A stretch of 64,000 nt of DNA from contig JANUWF010001497.1 of NCBI GenBank assembly GCA_026120185.1, positions 1,414,501 to 1,478,500 of the forward strand. Reading direction: 5' to 3'. Origin of the DNA: Voacanga thouarsii. Its lineage: Eukaryota; Streptophyta; Magnoliopsida; Gentianales; Apocynaceae. The position numbers and the translations under genes are program-made. The notes below the pieces were generated by a model. That model was not told the DNA's origin and ran no database searches. It saw only the letters and a list, made by a program, of their open reading frames with translations. Positions 22,187-32,800 of this stretch are shown here, one piece after another (within the stretch, counting starts at the first letter, position 1; each line of letters opens with the position of its first letter).

Positions 22187-23359
22187 TTAGGCTCCATACA
22201 GATAATGTCGCCACTTTTTCAAGGCAAATACTATGGCTACCAGCTCTAAATCATGAATCAGATAATTAGTTTCATGCGGCTTTAGCTTCCTAGACGCATA
22301 AGTTATGACTTTCCCATCCTGCATCAGCACAGCTCCTAGACCTTCCTTGGATGCGTCCGAATAAAGTGCGTAGGGCTTGTCAGCCTCGGGTAGGCTCAAT
22401 ATGGGTGCTGTAATCAACCTCCTCTTAAGCTCTTGGAAACTCTCCTCCCACTTCTCGTTCCAAGAAAAAGCAACATCCTTCTTTAATAGTCGCGTCATTG
22501 GCGAAGCCAGGGTAGAAAAATTCTTAATGAAACACCAATAGTACCCAGCCAACCCAAGGAAATTTCGTATCTCAATAACGTTCTCCGGTTGTTTCCAATT
22601 AGCTATGGCATCCACCTTGATCCCATCCTTGGATATCACATGGCTGAGGAAGGATAACGAGCTTAACCAAAACTCACATTTATTGAACTTAGTGAAAAGC
22701 TTGAATTCCCTCAGCTTTTCCAGGACCAACCTTAAGTGCTCCGCGTGCTCCACCGGATTCTTGGAGTAGATTAAGATATTATCGATGAAGATAACCACAA
22801 ACTTGTCTAAATATGGCTGGAAAACTCGATGTATCAAATCCATGAAAACTGTCGGTGCATTGGTTACACCGAACGGCATTACCACAAATTCATAGTGGCC
22901 ATACAGCGTGTTGAAAGCAGTCTTAGGAATGTCTTCTTCCTTAATCCTCACTTGGTAGTATCCTTGCCACAGATCTAACTTCGAAAAGCAAGCGGCGCCT
23001 TGAAGTTGATCAAATAACTCGTAGAATAAGGGTAGAGGGTACTCTTCCTTGATCGTTAAGTTGTTCAATCCTCGGCAATCGATGCATAACCTCAAAGTAC
23101 CATATTTCTTCTTAACAAACAATACCGGTGATCCCCATGGTGACGTACTAGGTCGAATGTAGCCTTGCCTCTCCAACTCTTCCAATTGCTCCTTTAACTC
23201 CTTCAGCTCCATCAGTGCCATCCGGTAGGGAGTTCTTAACACAGGTTTTGCTCCAGGAATTAGGTCCATGGTAAACTCAACTTCCTGCTCAGGGGGTAGA
23301 GAAGTGAGCTCAGCAGGAAAAACATCTGGAAAGTCTTTTACCATCTCCGTACTCTCCAA
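22187..23359 (-). CDS. T3 reverse transcriptase and RNase H, longest open segment
   Basis: This 390-codon open frame runs from the RT N-terminus ([21 protein letters not shown], residues 9-29) through [20 protein letters not shown] (about 73-92), [15 protein letters not shown] (about 124), [18 protein letters not shown] (about 154) and FLGLAGYY (about 268) to RNase H ([20 protein letters not shown], about 330-350; [20 protein letters not shown] at the end). It should polymerise element DNA, but the catalytic loop is FIDNILIYS: the second Asp is Asn (AAT at 22778-22780). The frame stops at the codon after YGA, where family members continue into YEVF. The downstream neighbour is the rest of RNase H. 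The first ATG is arbitrary because it is part of a polyprotein. Confidence 0.93.
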   Translation of the reverse strand: MESTEMVKDFPDVFPAELTSLPPEQEVEFTMDLIPGAKPVLRTPYRMALMELKELKEQLEELERQGYIRPSTSPWGSPVLFVKKKYGTLRLCIDCRGLNNLTIKEEYPLPLFYELFDQLQGAACFSKLDLWQGYYQVRIKEEDIPKTAFNTLYGHYEFVVMPFGVTNAPTVFMDLIHRVFQPYLDKFVVIFIDNILIYSKNPVEHAEHLRLVLEKLREFKLFTKFNKCEFWLSSLSFLSHVISKDGIKVDAIANWKQPENVIEIRNFLGLAGYYWCFIKNFSTLASPMTRLLKKDVAFSWNEKWEESFQELKRRLITAPILSLPEADKPYALYSDASKEGLGAVLMQDGKVITYASRKLKPHETNYLIHDLELVAIVFALKKWRHYLYGA

Positions 23360-23365
23360 GGTACA

Positions 23366-24094
23366 CTAATCCTTGGGTTTGTTCAGAAGATATGCCAAAT
23401 ATCCCGTACATCCTCTTTTGAGCAACTTCCGGGCCTTAGCACTAGCAATCAAGAACTTCAGTTCCTTTGCTCGCTTACCGTTAAATTCAATCACATCCCG
23501 ACCAGATCTTATAAACTGCACTGTCTTAATCTTATAGTCCACACGAGCTCCGTTCTTCGACAACCAATCCATACCTAAGACCAGGTCATAATCTTCCATG
23601 GGCAGAATTATGAGATCTGCTTCCAAAATCTCCTTCCCTACCTCAACTTCACAGCTTCCCATTTTCTTACCCGCTTCTACCACCTTTCCTAAGGGTGAGC
23701 TTACTACTAAGGTATAGGGTAACTCCTTTCCTTCCCAACCCAGATGTGATGCACATACTTTGCTTACGTAAGAGTGTGTGGATCGTGGATCTATCAAAAT
23801 ATTAACAAGACGACCTTGGATAGAAAGGTTACATTCGATCACAGCTGCATCCGTTCCAACCTCTTCTCTGTTCAGGGCAAGGACCTTGGCCTTCACTTGA
23901 GGCTTTTGACGTCCCGTTCCAGCTATTCCAGCAGCAACACCTCTATTGACTCCCATTGACTGAGTCGGGGTTGTCTGCCCAATCCTTAAAGGTTTAGAGC
24001 AGGCATTCCTCAGATGTCCGAGTCTCCACAGTTGAAGCACCTCCTTCCTCCCCCGTTGCCCAGCAATTCCTTTCGATGTAGCTACGCTTTCCAC
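23366..24094 (-). CDS. T3 aspartic protease with second zinc knuckle, open segment
   Basis: 243 codons. The start overlaps the end of gag: RLGHLRNACSKP (residues 27-38) is the second half of a CCHC knuckle whose first Cys pair (CFNCG) is in another frame. A linker follows, then the protease: ECNLSIQGRLVNILI (about 87), the active-site segment DPRSTHSYVS (about 102-111, where D-S-G is expected), LPYTLVVSSPLGKVV, and LPMEDYDLVLGMDWLSKNGA (about 165-184). Thus the catalytic Asp is present but its Ser-Gly partners are replaced. It would process Gag-Pol. It ends seven bases before the RT frame begins. Confidence 0.88.
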   Translation of the reverse strand: MESVATSKGIAGQRGRKEVLQLWRLGHLRNACSKPLRIGQTTPTQSMGVNRGVAAGIAGTGRQKPQVKAKVLALNREEVGTDAAVIECNLSIQGRLVNILIDPRSTHSYVSKVCASHLGWEGKELPYTLVVSSPLGKVVEAGKKMGSCEVEVGKEILEADLIILPMEDYDLVLGMDWLSKNGARVDYKIKTVQFIRSGRDVIEFNGKRAKELKFLIASAKARKLLKRGCTGYLAYLLNKPKD

Positions 24095-25030
24095 AGAGTC
24101 GGCAATTCAGGTTGCTTTACATCAGTCCGGCCATAGGCACTCGAGGCTGCTTACCCCGATTTCCCCACGGCATAGAGCCCGCAGGTCGCTTGTTACCCGA
24201 AGGCCTCATTGGTGGACAATTGGTTGGAAAGGACTGTTCATCGGTCGATACCGATCCTCATTCTCCGTCCGGGATGCTGCGTCCACGGCGGCAGTGTACG
24301 AGGTTGGCGGCGATAGAGCTAATGCCTTTCTCAAATCTGGCCTCAGCCTTTTCACAAACTGTCGGGTACGCTTCTACTCCGTGTCGACCAAGCATTTGCA
24401 ATACTTAGACAACTGCGAGAATCGGGCTGCATACTGAGCAATTGACATGCTTCCCTGCTTGAGAGTTTGGAACTCATCCTCCCTCTTCTTAGCTACCCAT
24501 CGGGGAATATACTCAGCACGAAAAGCTTCAGTAAAGTCGTCCCATATCCATTCCTGCTCCTCTCTGTCCCAGTCACTTCGTACTCGCTGCCACCATGCTT
24601 GTGACGGTCCCCTCAGCCAAAAAGCAGCAAACTTCACCATTCTCTCTTCCAAGTACTGCAGAGTGGTAAAAATATCCTCCATTTATTCAATCCACTATTC
24701 TGCTTTCTCATCCTGCTCCACCTCCCCCTAGAATGTAGGAGGTTGGAACTTCAGGAAACGCTCCAGGGCCTCATCCTCTCCCCGCGGTGACTTGTTAGTC
24801 ACCTTATCCACTCGCTTCATTAAATTCTACAGGATCGAAGCCATCTTATCAAAAGCCTGTCCCATGGTCACATCCCGAGACCTCTCTAAAGCTAACTCTT
24901 GTTCTCGCTGCAAGTGCTCCTCCACATCGGGTGTGGAACGGTGCATCTGCTCAAATTCCGGAGTTGAGGATGCACTTTCCTGCACGGTTCTATTATGAAT
25001 GACTGTCCTGCTCCTGCGTCTTGGTGCCAT
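24095..25030 (-). pseudogene. T3 gag (capsid and first zinc knuckle)
   Basis: The start MAPRRRSRTVIHNRTVQES (25030) is typical of Tekay-type Gag. The frame then meets stops at MASIL* and further stops near 24730-24680, before the capsid domain: LEERMVKFAAFWLRGPSQAW, WDDFTEAFRAEYIPRWVAKK, EDEFQTLKQGSMSIAQYAAR and FSQLSKYCK (open at 24374-24682). Beyond it, RQFVKRLRPDLRKALALSP, then a shift, then a first knuckle LNCRLCGKRSYIERNCW lacking the expected His. Gag would assemble particles and bind RNA. At least four in-frame stops disrupt the N-terminal third. Confidence 0.88.
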
Positions 25031-25480
25031 TTTTAATCACATTCACCCCAAGTCAAATAGTTACCAAGGGGAAAGAAGTTTGCTCAGGTGCATGATCAGT
25101 TAATAGTAATGTTATCTACTCACTTTAAAAGAGAATTTGATGATGTTATGTAGGGAAAAACCAAGTAATAAATGAAACTTATACTTTTCATATAAACCAT
25201 GCTTCCATAAAGAAGGGGTTATCACATACGATACCCTCTTTTCTTTTTCCAATAAAATAGTAAAGCCCTATAAGCAACATGCTTCTTTAAAAAAAAAATA
25301 AATAAACAAAGGAATGCAAATCCCGAAAGAGAGAGAGGAAACGCTGCTGGTCTTCTATACTTGACTCTCTCTAGTGTTAACAGAGGCATCGGAGTCGTTA
25401 GAGGCTGGTTCCACAAGCCACCCCACGGAGCTATCGGGTCTCCCTATGTAATCCCTTGAAAAACCAACGCTCTCACTTGC
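25031..25480 (-). other. T3 leader between the pre-gag frame and gag
   Basis: Non-coding on inspection. A 64-codon ORF (25222-25416) is hydrophobic by chance composition (TTT/TTC runs) and matches nothing I know. Confidence 0.5.
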
Positions 25481-26206
25481 CTATCCTGACTCACCCTCAT
25501 GGCCCCTCTTGGCTCTCATGGCCGTCTCATAGAGCTCATCTAAAGCTAATCTAACCATACCCCTAGGCGCAGGCCTCTCATTCCTCGAGTCAGATAGATC
25601 GAGTAACCACTCTCTCCTTAACTTTACATCTATCCCCAGTCCATATTGAAGTCCATACCCCTTAGGACCCTCTTCTAACTTCCTCTTCCCCTTATCTTCC
25701 ATTCCTAGAGCGGATTGCCTAAGCTCCCCCTCTCCCGGGGTAACTCCATCCTTCGGCCTATGTCCTTCACCACTGGACTCCTTAAGATCATAGCAAGTAG
25801 GAATCCTATCAAATTCACCTATCTACGGGGTCCGGGGAACCTCTATCATCTCCTCATCCTCTTCCTCTATCTCAACTATCTTTCCTTCACTCTCATCGTC
25901 TCCCTCATTCCCAAGCTCATCTGCCTCCTCCTCACTCAACTCAGCCATCTCCTCATCCTCCTCACCCTCACTAGCAAGCTCAACTACCTCCCTCTTATCA
26001 TCCCCCTCATACTCTCCTAGGCTCCTATCAACCTCCATCTCTGCCTCAACCACCGGGTCGTCTAGCATAGGCAGCTCCTGCTCTACCCCTGAATCAAACG
26101 AGGGTGGATCTGCTACGGGTAGTGGGGCAGGTGGATTCCCGCAACCAGCGGGCCAGTCTCTGACAGCCGATACAACTCTTTTGACCATCCTATAAACAAA
26201 AGGCAA
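25481..26206 (-). pseudogene. T3 pre-gag acidic reading frame, function unknown
   Basis: Between the PBS and gag, one frame runs from MPFVYRMVKRVV (26206) to GHEGESG and a stop at 25481: 241 codons, interrupted only by one TAG at 25823-25825. It has a short basic start, a proline-rich stretch (GNPPAPLPVADPPS, about residues 23-36), a long Glu/Asp-rich centre (for example EGEEDEEMAELSEEEADELG, about 78-97), then a more neutral C-terminal part with DELYETAMRAKRGHEG. I recognise no domain. It is not part of Gag and lies in the same sense as the element. A shorter acidic frame occupies the same position in T2 (29583-29753). It could be a leader-encoded protein or simply GAG-rich leader sequence. 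Confidence 0.5.
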
Positions 26207-26269
26207 AAATTAGCACCAGATCAAAATACTTAAGAAAATAAAACCCAGTAGGTCAAATAATTGCCTAAA

Positions 26270-26286
26270 CCTAGGCTCTGATACCA
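26270..26286 (-). promoter_or_regulatory. Primer binding site of T3
   Basis: The minus strand reads TGGTATCAGAGCCTAGG, complementary to the 3' end of initiator methionine tRNA. It lies two bases inside the 5' LTR end. Confidence 0.92.
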
Positions 26287-26288
26287 CT

Positions 26289-29200
26289 CCTAACACCCCA
26301 CTACTACGTACCCAAAAAGGACGGGGATGTTGTCCTGTCCCTGAGGATAAAGGGTCTTTAAAATGAGGTATAAAAATGTAAAGACAACCAAAGAAATCAA
26401 TCATAGATAAATAACAGAAAATTCTTATTACATTGGCTCAAACACGAGCAAAACTAAACAAAACAAATATCCGATCAGAAACTTGAACCAACAATTGTCT
26501 CCTAGAACACAATGGAAAGAAATAACAAAAGCTTCAACTATCACATGCCCCGCTTGCTCAGCATAATCTATCTCCTGAAAACATGATATAAAATAGTATG
26601 AGATTAAATCTCAGTAAGTCATGTGTGTTCACATGGTACTTTGAACAGTTCGTGTATGCATAGTGAAAAACATTTGCAGAAATATTCAGCAAGTCATAAA
26701 TAATTTTCTCTTTGCAAGGAGTGGGTTTTTCTCATTGTCAAACGTTATACAAAATAAATCATCTACTCGAATAAACAGTCATGTCACCACACGTTGGGCT
26801 CCATGAGGAAAAGGCACCACACTTTGTGCACCTTGCCTGGACCAGATTACTACACGTTAGGCGTTCTAATCAAGGTGAGTGTACAGCCCACCGGGTGAGA
26901 TACTCCTCCTTCTCTACACCCAACAAAACCATCCGGGTATCCATGCCGAGAAAATAAATAATACCTTACTAGGAACAAATGCTAGCTCGGACCGGCCTGA
27001 CCAACCAACACTGTCGCCTTTTCAAGCCGAGCTTATCTTCTGGAGGTGGCCTCCTGCCAGAAGACTTACTCAAGCCCTCCAAGACCAGGATTGTTAGCCT
27101 ACCCTTACTGAGTACTCAACGAATATATCCGTCAATTCCTGATTCAAAATATTTCCATATCTTGGCTTTGTAAAGTGTGATTTTCTTTAGAAGAGTTTTC
27201 TAAAATTTTAAGAGAAAGAACAGTGTTCTTGATAAAATCGTTAGTTTGACAAAATCAATAAAAGAGTAAATATCCATGTTTACAACCCAAGCAAACATAG
27301 TTTAACAATAGCTTCACAAAGCTTTACCACATAGACTTGCCATCACAACATTTAACAAAAGAGTTTATGCAGGGACTTACTTAATATGCCTCAGATAAAC
27401 AAGATAAAATCACAGCTTACTTCCTTCAAATACCCTCCTGATCTCGAAGCACATAATATCATGATCAGGGTCTCAATCGATTCAAACATACATTAAACTC
27501 ATTTATTCCCATAACAATTCACAATCCATTATCTATCTCCAAATAAATTATCTACTTCTCAAAGTTCATACACTATGACCCGACATCCATCAAAGACATG
27601 ATTAATATATCAAAAAGGTCTTGCCTTAACCATCACAAATCACATCCGTCATTATCACAATAAAACATGGCATTACTATCCATCGAATATGCTTAATTAA
27701 TTACTCATCTCAAAATATTCATGTATCCCAACTAAGCACTTACATCATACCTTCATACCTCCCTAGACATCATCAATCTCATTAGACCTTAACTTCAACA
27801 TCAAGAGTAAGAATTACCTTACCTTGAAACAACCGGGTTACCAAGATCTCGATGCTCCTATGGTGATCGTCCCGAGTTCGTTTGAGAAGAAGAGAAAAAC
27901 TGCCTTCTTTCCTTCCTTTTGTCTGAAGGTAGCTAAAAAGGATGAAATCAGCCTTTAGGTGGCGTAATTCAAGGGAAGGAAAAGAGAAGAATTAATGGAA
28001 GAAATGAATCAAGAGGTTGAGATAATTTTTGCTTACCTTAGGGTGTGATCAGTTTTTTGCTAGGAATTGTTCTTGGGATTTTTGAAAATTGCAGAAGAGT
28101 TCTTGCTAAAATTTTTGTGTAGGAAGGAGGGAGTGGTCGGCTACTGTGATTTAGGGTTAGATGGTGGTGCTAAGAAGGACTCCTAATGGCTTTAGGTTTC
28201 TTGGACAGCAAGGGCGAGAATTGCAGCTTGATGTACCCCTTTTTGCTGCTGAAATTGGGAAGGTTTAAGAGGAGAAAATAATCTGGAATTATTCTCTTAT
28301 GCTGGCCGAAATATTGCTCAAGAAAAGGGCTGTGTGTGTTCAGGTCTTTTTGGCTAATCAACGAATGCTTTGGTAGCTAGAAATTCTGCACAAAATATGT
28401 GAGCAAAAAGTAGAATTTCTTGACTGTTTTTGGCTTCTATTCTGCTAGCAAATCAGAAGGAAAAAATAAGAGTTTCAGGTGCTATGGTTTGGCTTAATCA
28501 ACAAGGAGTTTTGGTATGTTTTGGAGTGTAGAATTTTTGTGCATTGTACTAAGCAAAGCTGGCCGAAATTTCTGGTTCATAGGCTGGCCGAAATTTTGAA
28601 ATTTTTGGTGGATAAAATCTGATTTTGTGTCGCTAAAGTAATCTAATTTGGTGAGGGGTATTCTAGGTGATTTGAGCTAGGGTTTGAAGAGTTTGATTGC
28701 ACTTAAGAGTGTAAGAATTTCGTGCAGCTTGTGTATGCACAAGGCTGCCGAAATTCTACAGGAAGAAGAGAGAGTAAAACCTAGGTGATTTAGGGTTAAA
28801 ATAAAATCTGATTTGCTAAAGGATTTAGGATAAGATTTTCCTAATATTGAAAGAGTTTGTTTTGAGCTAAAACACCTTCAAAGTGGCGGCACTAAGCTGG
28901 AAAATTTTCAGATTTTTAGCTAGGGTTCTATGTTCAAAATCAACAAGGTATCTAACTAGAAAAATAACAATTTAGTTCCAACTATCAATTACAAAATCTG
29001 ATACATTAAAACCAAGCTGGAATCTAATTATTCTAACTAGGATTTTCGAAAATCAAAGAATAAAAGCTAGAAATAAAATTAAACTTTATCCTCATAAAAA
29101 ATTCTTAAATTTAGGAGATAAATTTGGAGACTTATCTCCTTAGATGATGGTGCTGAAATTCACTAGGATGGCTAGGGTTTTTCGGCCAAAGCATGAAGAA

Positions 29201-29559
29201 ATCTAGAGAAAAGAATTCAAAAGGAAAAGTAAGATTCGCAAGAGGTAAGATTCGAACTCGGGTCACCAAGGAAAATCACCAAACCCAACCGCTATTCCAA
29301 ATCAACTCCGATGATAATATTTCTCTAGGAAATTCTTTCCACCCTAATTCTCATCCCTCCATCTCCTCTACTAAACTTCACTTAAAACAACTCTCAAATA
29401 ATGCAACAACACATTTAAATACTTTTATGCAAGCATAACCATGAAAATCACATGCACCCATGCAAAAATAATTTGAAGATATCACATGAAATGCGAGATG
29501 TTATGCAATGCATGACTTTTTTCCCATAGGTCAAAGGTAATTTTGGGCGGGGTATTATA
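26289..29559 (-). repeat. 5' LTR of T3
   Basis: 3271 bp, homologous to 17183-20428. The PBS-proximal terminus has CC where the partner has TG, and the outer terminus on the sense strand is TA instead of TG, so both ends have decayed. It contains the tRNA-like module at 29248-29304. Confidence 0.94.
29248..29304 (-). other. tRNA-like A-box/B-box module in the T3 5' LTR
   Basis: Same module as in the partner LTR: the A-box-like part at 29304-29284 and GAGTTCGAATCT at 29259-29248 are unchanged between the two LTRs, although other positions differ. Confidence 0.5.
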
Positions 29560-29582
29560 GAACATATCATACTATATATATA

Positions 29583-29753
29583 CATCTCACCCTCCTACTC
29601 ATCATCGTCACTGTCTAATACGGGAGGTCTTGAATCAGTCGATATTGCATCAACCTCCTCATCTCCGTCTGCATCTGGCTGCAGCTAAACTAATAGCTCT
29701 GGGTCTTTCTCTAAATCCTCCTCATCCTTATTATCGTCCTGATGGCGCAGCTC
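29583..29753 (-). pseudogene. Acidic pre-gag frame remnant in the T2 leader
   Basis: The minus strand reads ELRHQDDNKDEEDLEKDPEL, a stop, then LQPDADGDEEVDAISTDSRP and VLDSDDDE before another stop. A little upstream (about 29900-29885) MVKRSDKRKK resembles the MVKR near the start of the T3 frame. The position (between PBS and gag) and composition match the T3 pre-gag frame, but the sequence is too short and broken to call homologous with certainty. Confidence 0.4.
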
Positions 29754-29980
29754 AACATCACATCAATCTCATTAAAATTGCCAACTTTCTCCTCATGTGG
29801 TGATGGTCTCCCCCTGGGGTAGGTTTCCACTCCACATCCGAGCTCTCACCTATTTATTTCTTCCTTTTATCACTGCGCTTAACCATTGGGAACTTGCCCT
29901 TATCGCTCCTATCTATCATACCTACACAATAAAAAGGTTTTATCAATTCCTATGACGATACCACAGTTCTATAAAACTAG

Positions 29981-29992
29981 GCTCTTATACTA
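29981..29992 (-). promoter_or_regulatory. Decayed primer binding site of T2
   Basis: The minus strand reads TAGTATAAGAGC, a two-base variant of TGGTATCAGAGC (initiator Met tRNA type), two bases from the LTR end at 29995. Confidence 0.8.
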
Positions 29993-29994
29993 AT

Positions 29995-32800
29995 TGTAAA
30001 ACCCCTATTAAAGACAACAGTGGAAGCATATCAACACTAGGTGTCGCCCTATCTAGTTTCCCGGATAAGGGGTCTTTATAACGGAAATAATAGAGTAAAT
30101 ACATATATAAGGTCCAGACTCAATAATATCCCACATTGATGGCCACAAATATATCAGAGAATTTCATACATGCCATCGTTATCTATAACAGAATATAGTA
30201 CATGATAAAAAAGAAAGCTGTCCAGACCTAAATTACTGACTCTATGGTATTGTCCTTCTATCTGTAGGTCCGCTCAACTCTGGATCCTACAAAAGGCAAG
30301 TTAAAAAACACGTGTGTGTGACGAATCACCCAGTGAATCTCGCGTGTGCTAATGCTTTATGAAAGAATAGGGTACATAAACTTTTGTGGAATAGCATATC
30401 ACTTGTTCATTGAAAACAATTCTAAAACACTCTAAAGAAAAGTTTAATCAGAACTCAATCATTTTTGGAAAACTTCATTTCATATTTCAAATCATTGCCC
30501 TAATTTTCAAGTCACAGGCACTTCTCCAATAGAAGGTCGGCCTATATGCAAGTCCCGCAGTCCTTGCCTTTGGCACCACGTATCATTGTACTGAGACTGT
30601 ATCCTCCAGTACTCAACTATGTGTCACCAGAATAAGTACACTGCAGAGTACTTCTGCTCAGGTATACCGCAGTACACTACCAACCTTACTCACCATAAGC
30701 CAGGGGTTCCCATACCAACCTTACTTACTATATGCCAGAGTCCCCATACCAACCTTACTCACCATAAGCCCTGGGTTCCCATACCAACCATACTTACCAT
30801 AAGCTAGAACAACTCATCTCAATGTCTTGTCACCCTATTTGAACTAAGACAATCCCTAGAACTAGGCCAGGTTACTAGGTTCATGTAACTTTAATGAAGG
30901 CTAGTACAAAGATCAAAATCCTTATTGAGTACATAACGTTAACAATACTAACCCCGTCTATCTGATCAGGCCAAAGGGTTATCGGATCCTGTAGAATTTT
31001 CAAATCAAAACACTTTTAAGGCAAAATAACACTTTCCAGAATTTGATCCCACTAACTCGCAAGTCAAATCATCATTCACATAGGCTCCATAGAGCCAATT
31101 AATTTATTCCATGGCACATCAGGCCAATAAAATAATTTCAGGGATTGAAAATCATTTTCCAAAAGTCAATCACATCATGAGAGATCATTTTTCAAAATCA
31201 TGTTGAAACATGATAACGAATTCTATTCACACATTAAAACATGTTTCCAAGAGTATCTAGGTCATTTTCCCCGTACTCGATCACAAAAGTCATCTCCAAG
31301 AGTATTCAGGTTATTTTGTCCTTACCCGATTCTAAAAGACTTTCCAAGGGTATTTAGGTCATTTTACCCTTTCTCGATTTGAAAAGTATTCACAAAAGTT
31401 CCAATAAGGATATTTCGGTCATTTACCGAATACCCGATTCCAAATGTTTTTATAAAACATTCTAATAAGGACATTTGGATCATTTTCCAAATATCTGATT
31501 CTAAAAGGAACTCATTTCAAGAAATGCCAAAATTTTAATCCCAAGAGAGGATTAAATTCAAAGTTTCCAAACACATTTTCATAAAATGTTTTACTAAGGG
31601 CATTTTAGTCAATTTATGAATACTCAATTCTAAAAATCCCAAATATTTAATCCAAAAGGACTAAATTCACAAAATTCTTACTTTAATCATTCTTTAAGGT
31701 TTCCAAGCCAATTATGAAGTTCATTCAAGCCCAAAAAGGCATAAAACAAATCTTGCTCAGATAAACCTTAAGTATATTCAAGGATTTCCAAAATGGTATA
31801 AAACATAGCGTTTCAAGAAAAAGTGAAGTACACTAGCTTTCAAAAGGTTTTAGAAATCAAAGGGACTTACCTTGTATCCTAAGTAACCCTTTCCTTTCAC
31901 AGCCATTTAATCACCGTCTCTACCGTTTTCAATATTCTATTGGCCATTTATCGTTAAACCTACACCAAACATCATTTTCAAGTCAATTCGTATTTGGCTG
32001 AAAATTAGCCGACGGTTGGCTGACGTCCAGTCGACGTGCCCAATGGTAGCTAACGTCCAACCAACGTTTAGCCGATAGAGGCCGACGGTTAATGAAAACA
32101 TTCAACCATCGTTCACGTCGTTTTTTTTCGTTGTTTGTTCGATTCTTTCGTTTTTCTTTTTCCACATCCTTTTTCCCTTCATAAACAAGGGATTCGCTTT
32201 ATATTTTCTAATTATTTCATCCAAATCATACAATTTAATCATTCTTAAATTCGTTCATCTTCTAGGCAAAATTCTAAAATTTTGCTGCTTTAACACATGA
32301 TTTTATTTTGGGCATAACTTTCAATCCACAGCCTCATTTTGGCTCTATGATATACTAAAACGACCTTAAGACTCTTAATTCTGCATAAACACTTTTCCAT
32401 AATTCTGGTTTCTGAGGCATGATTCTAGGCAAAAACAGCCCCAGTAGTTTTACCTCACGTTTACTATTCATGCTTTCCTTTAATCTTTAAAACCTTAGAA
32501 CCATTAATTATTCAATTTTTCTTCAAATCATCTTTAATTCTGAATTTACAGATTTCTAATGTCTTACAAAAGTTACACTTATTCAACTCATATTCATCTT
32601 TTCTAATCAAAAACTAGTTTGATCCATTTTTCCAAACAAGTAAATTCCTTTTTTACTCTACTTTGATCATCACCTCTTCAACAAAAAATAAGCCTTCAAA
32701 CCACCATAATTATTCAGCTTTTCATCACATAAAACACCATTCAAAGACCCTTAGGCAGCTGGCACATATACCAGCATATATAAAGTTCATACACAAAAGT
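29995..32800 (-). repeat. 5' LTR of T2, truncated
   Basis: Aligned with 10208 to about 12866 of the 3' LTR: shared start, shared tandem array and shared TTAGGCAGCTGGCACATATA (near 32751 and 12809). At 32800/32801 it passes abruptly into Angela leader sequence, so roughly 1.15 kb of LTR is missing. Confidence 0.9.
30677..30808. repeat. Short tandem array of about 35-bp units in the T2 5' LTR
   Basis: Four units of the form ATACCAACCTTACTCACCAT followed by AAGCC and a short variable tail. The 3' LTR (about 10905-10970) has only two, so copy number changed after or at insertion. Confidence 0.8.

Larger units (their letters stand above)
17183..29559 (-). mobile_element. Complete Tekay-like chromovirus T3
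   Basis: 12.4 kb with two full LTRs (3246 and 3271 bp), PBS, pre-gag acidic frame, gag with two CCHC-type knuckles, protease, RT, RNase H, integrase, chromodomain and PPT in order on the minus strand. It is flanked by a perfect GAACA duplication (17178-17182 and 29560-29564). The outer LTR terminus at 29559 is decayed from TG to TA on the sense strand, and the inner end at 26289 has CC opposite TG. Stops, frameshifts and lost catalytic residues make it inactive. In the first 99 aligned bases of the PBS-proximal LTR ends I count 9 differences by eye, mostly C/T and G/A. Confidence 0.95.
10208..32800 (-). mobile_element. Tekay-like chromovirus T2, truncated 5' LTR, split by T3
   Basis: In the minus direction: 5' LTR (32800-29995, its upstream part missing), PBS (29992-29981), leader with acidic frame (29980-29565), the T3 insertion (29559-17183), the rest of the leader, gag, protease, RT, a deletion, an integrase C-terminus with decayed chromodomain, a PPT and the 3' LTR (14020-10208). 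The two LTRs begin alike from the PBS-proximal end (CAGTGGAAGC versus CAGCGGAAGC; shared AAGCATATCAACAC). The element interrupts the Angela RNase H fragment at 10207/10208. Expected duplication TTGCA (10203-10207) has no visible partner because the right end is lost at 32800. Heavily decayed. Confidence 0.85.

Noticed and set aside
21758..22249. 163-codon plus-strand ORF
   Set aside because: Antisense to the T3 RNase H region; no recognisable domain.
25222..25416. Membrane protein ORF in the T3 leader
   Set aside because: Short, low-complexity T-rich sequence; no counterpart in T2.
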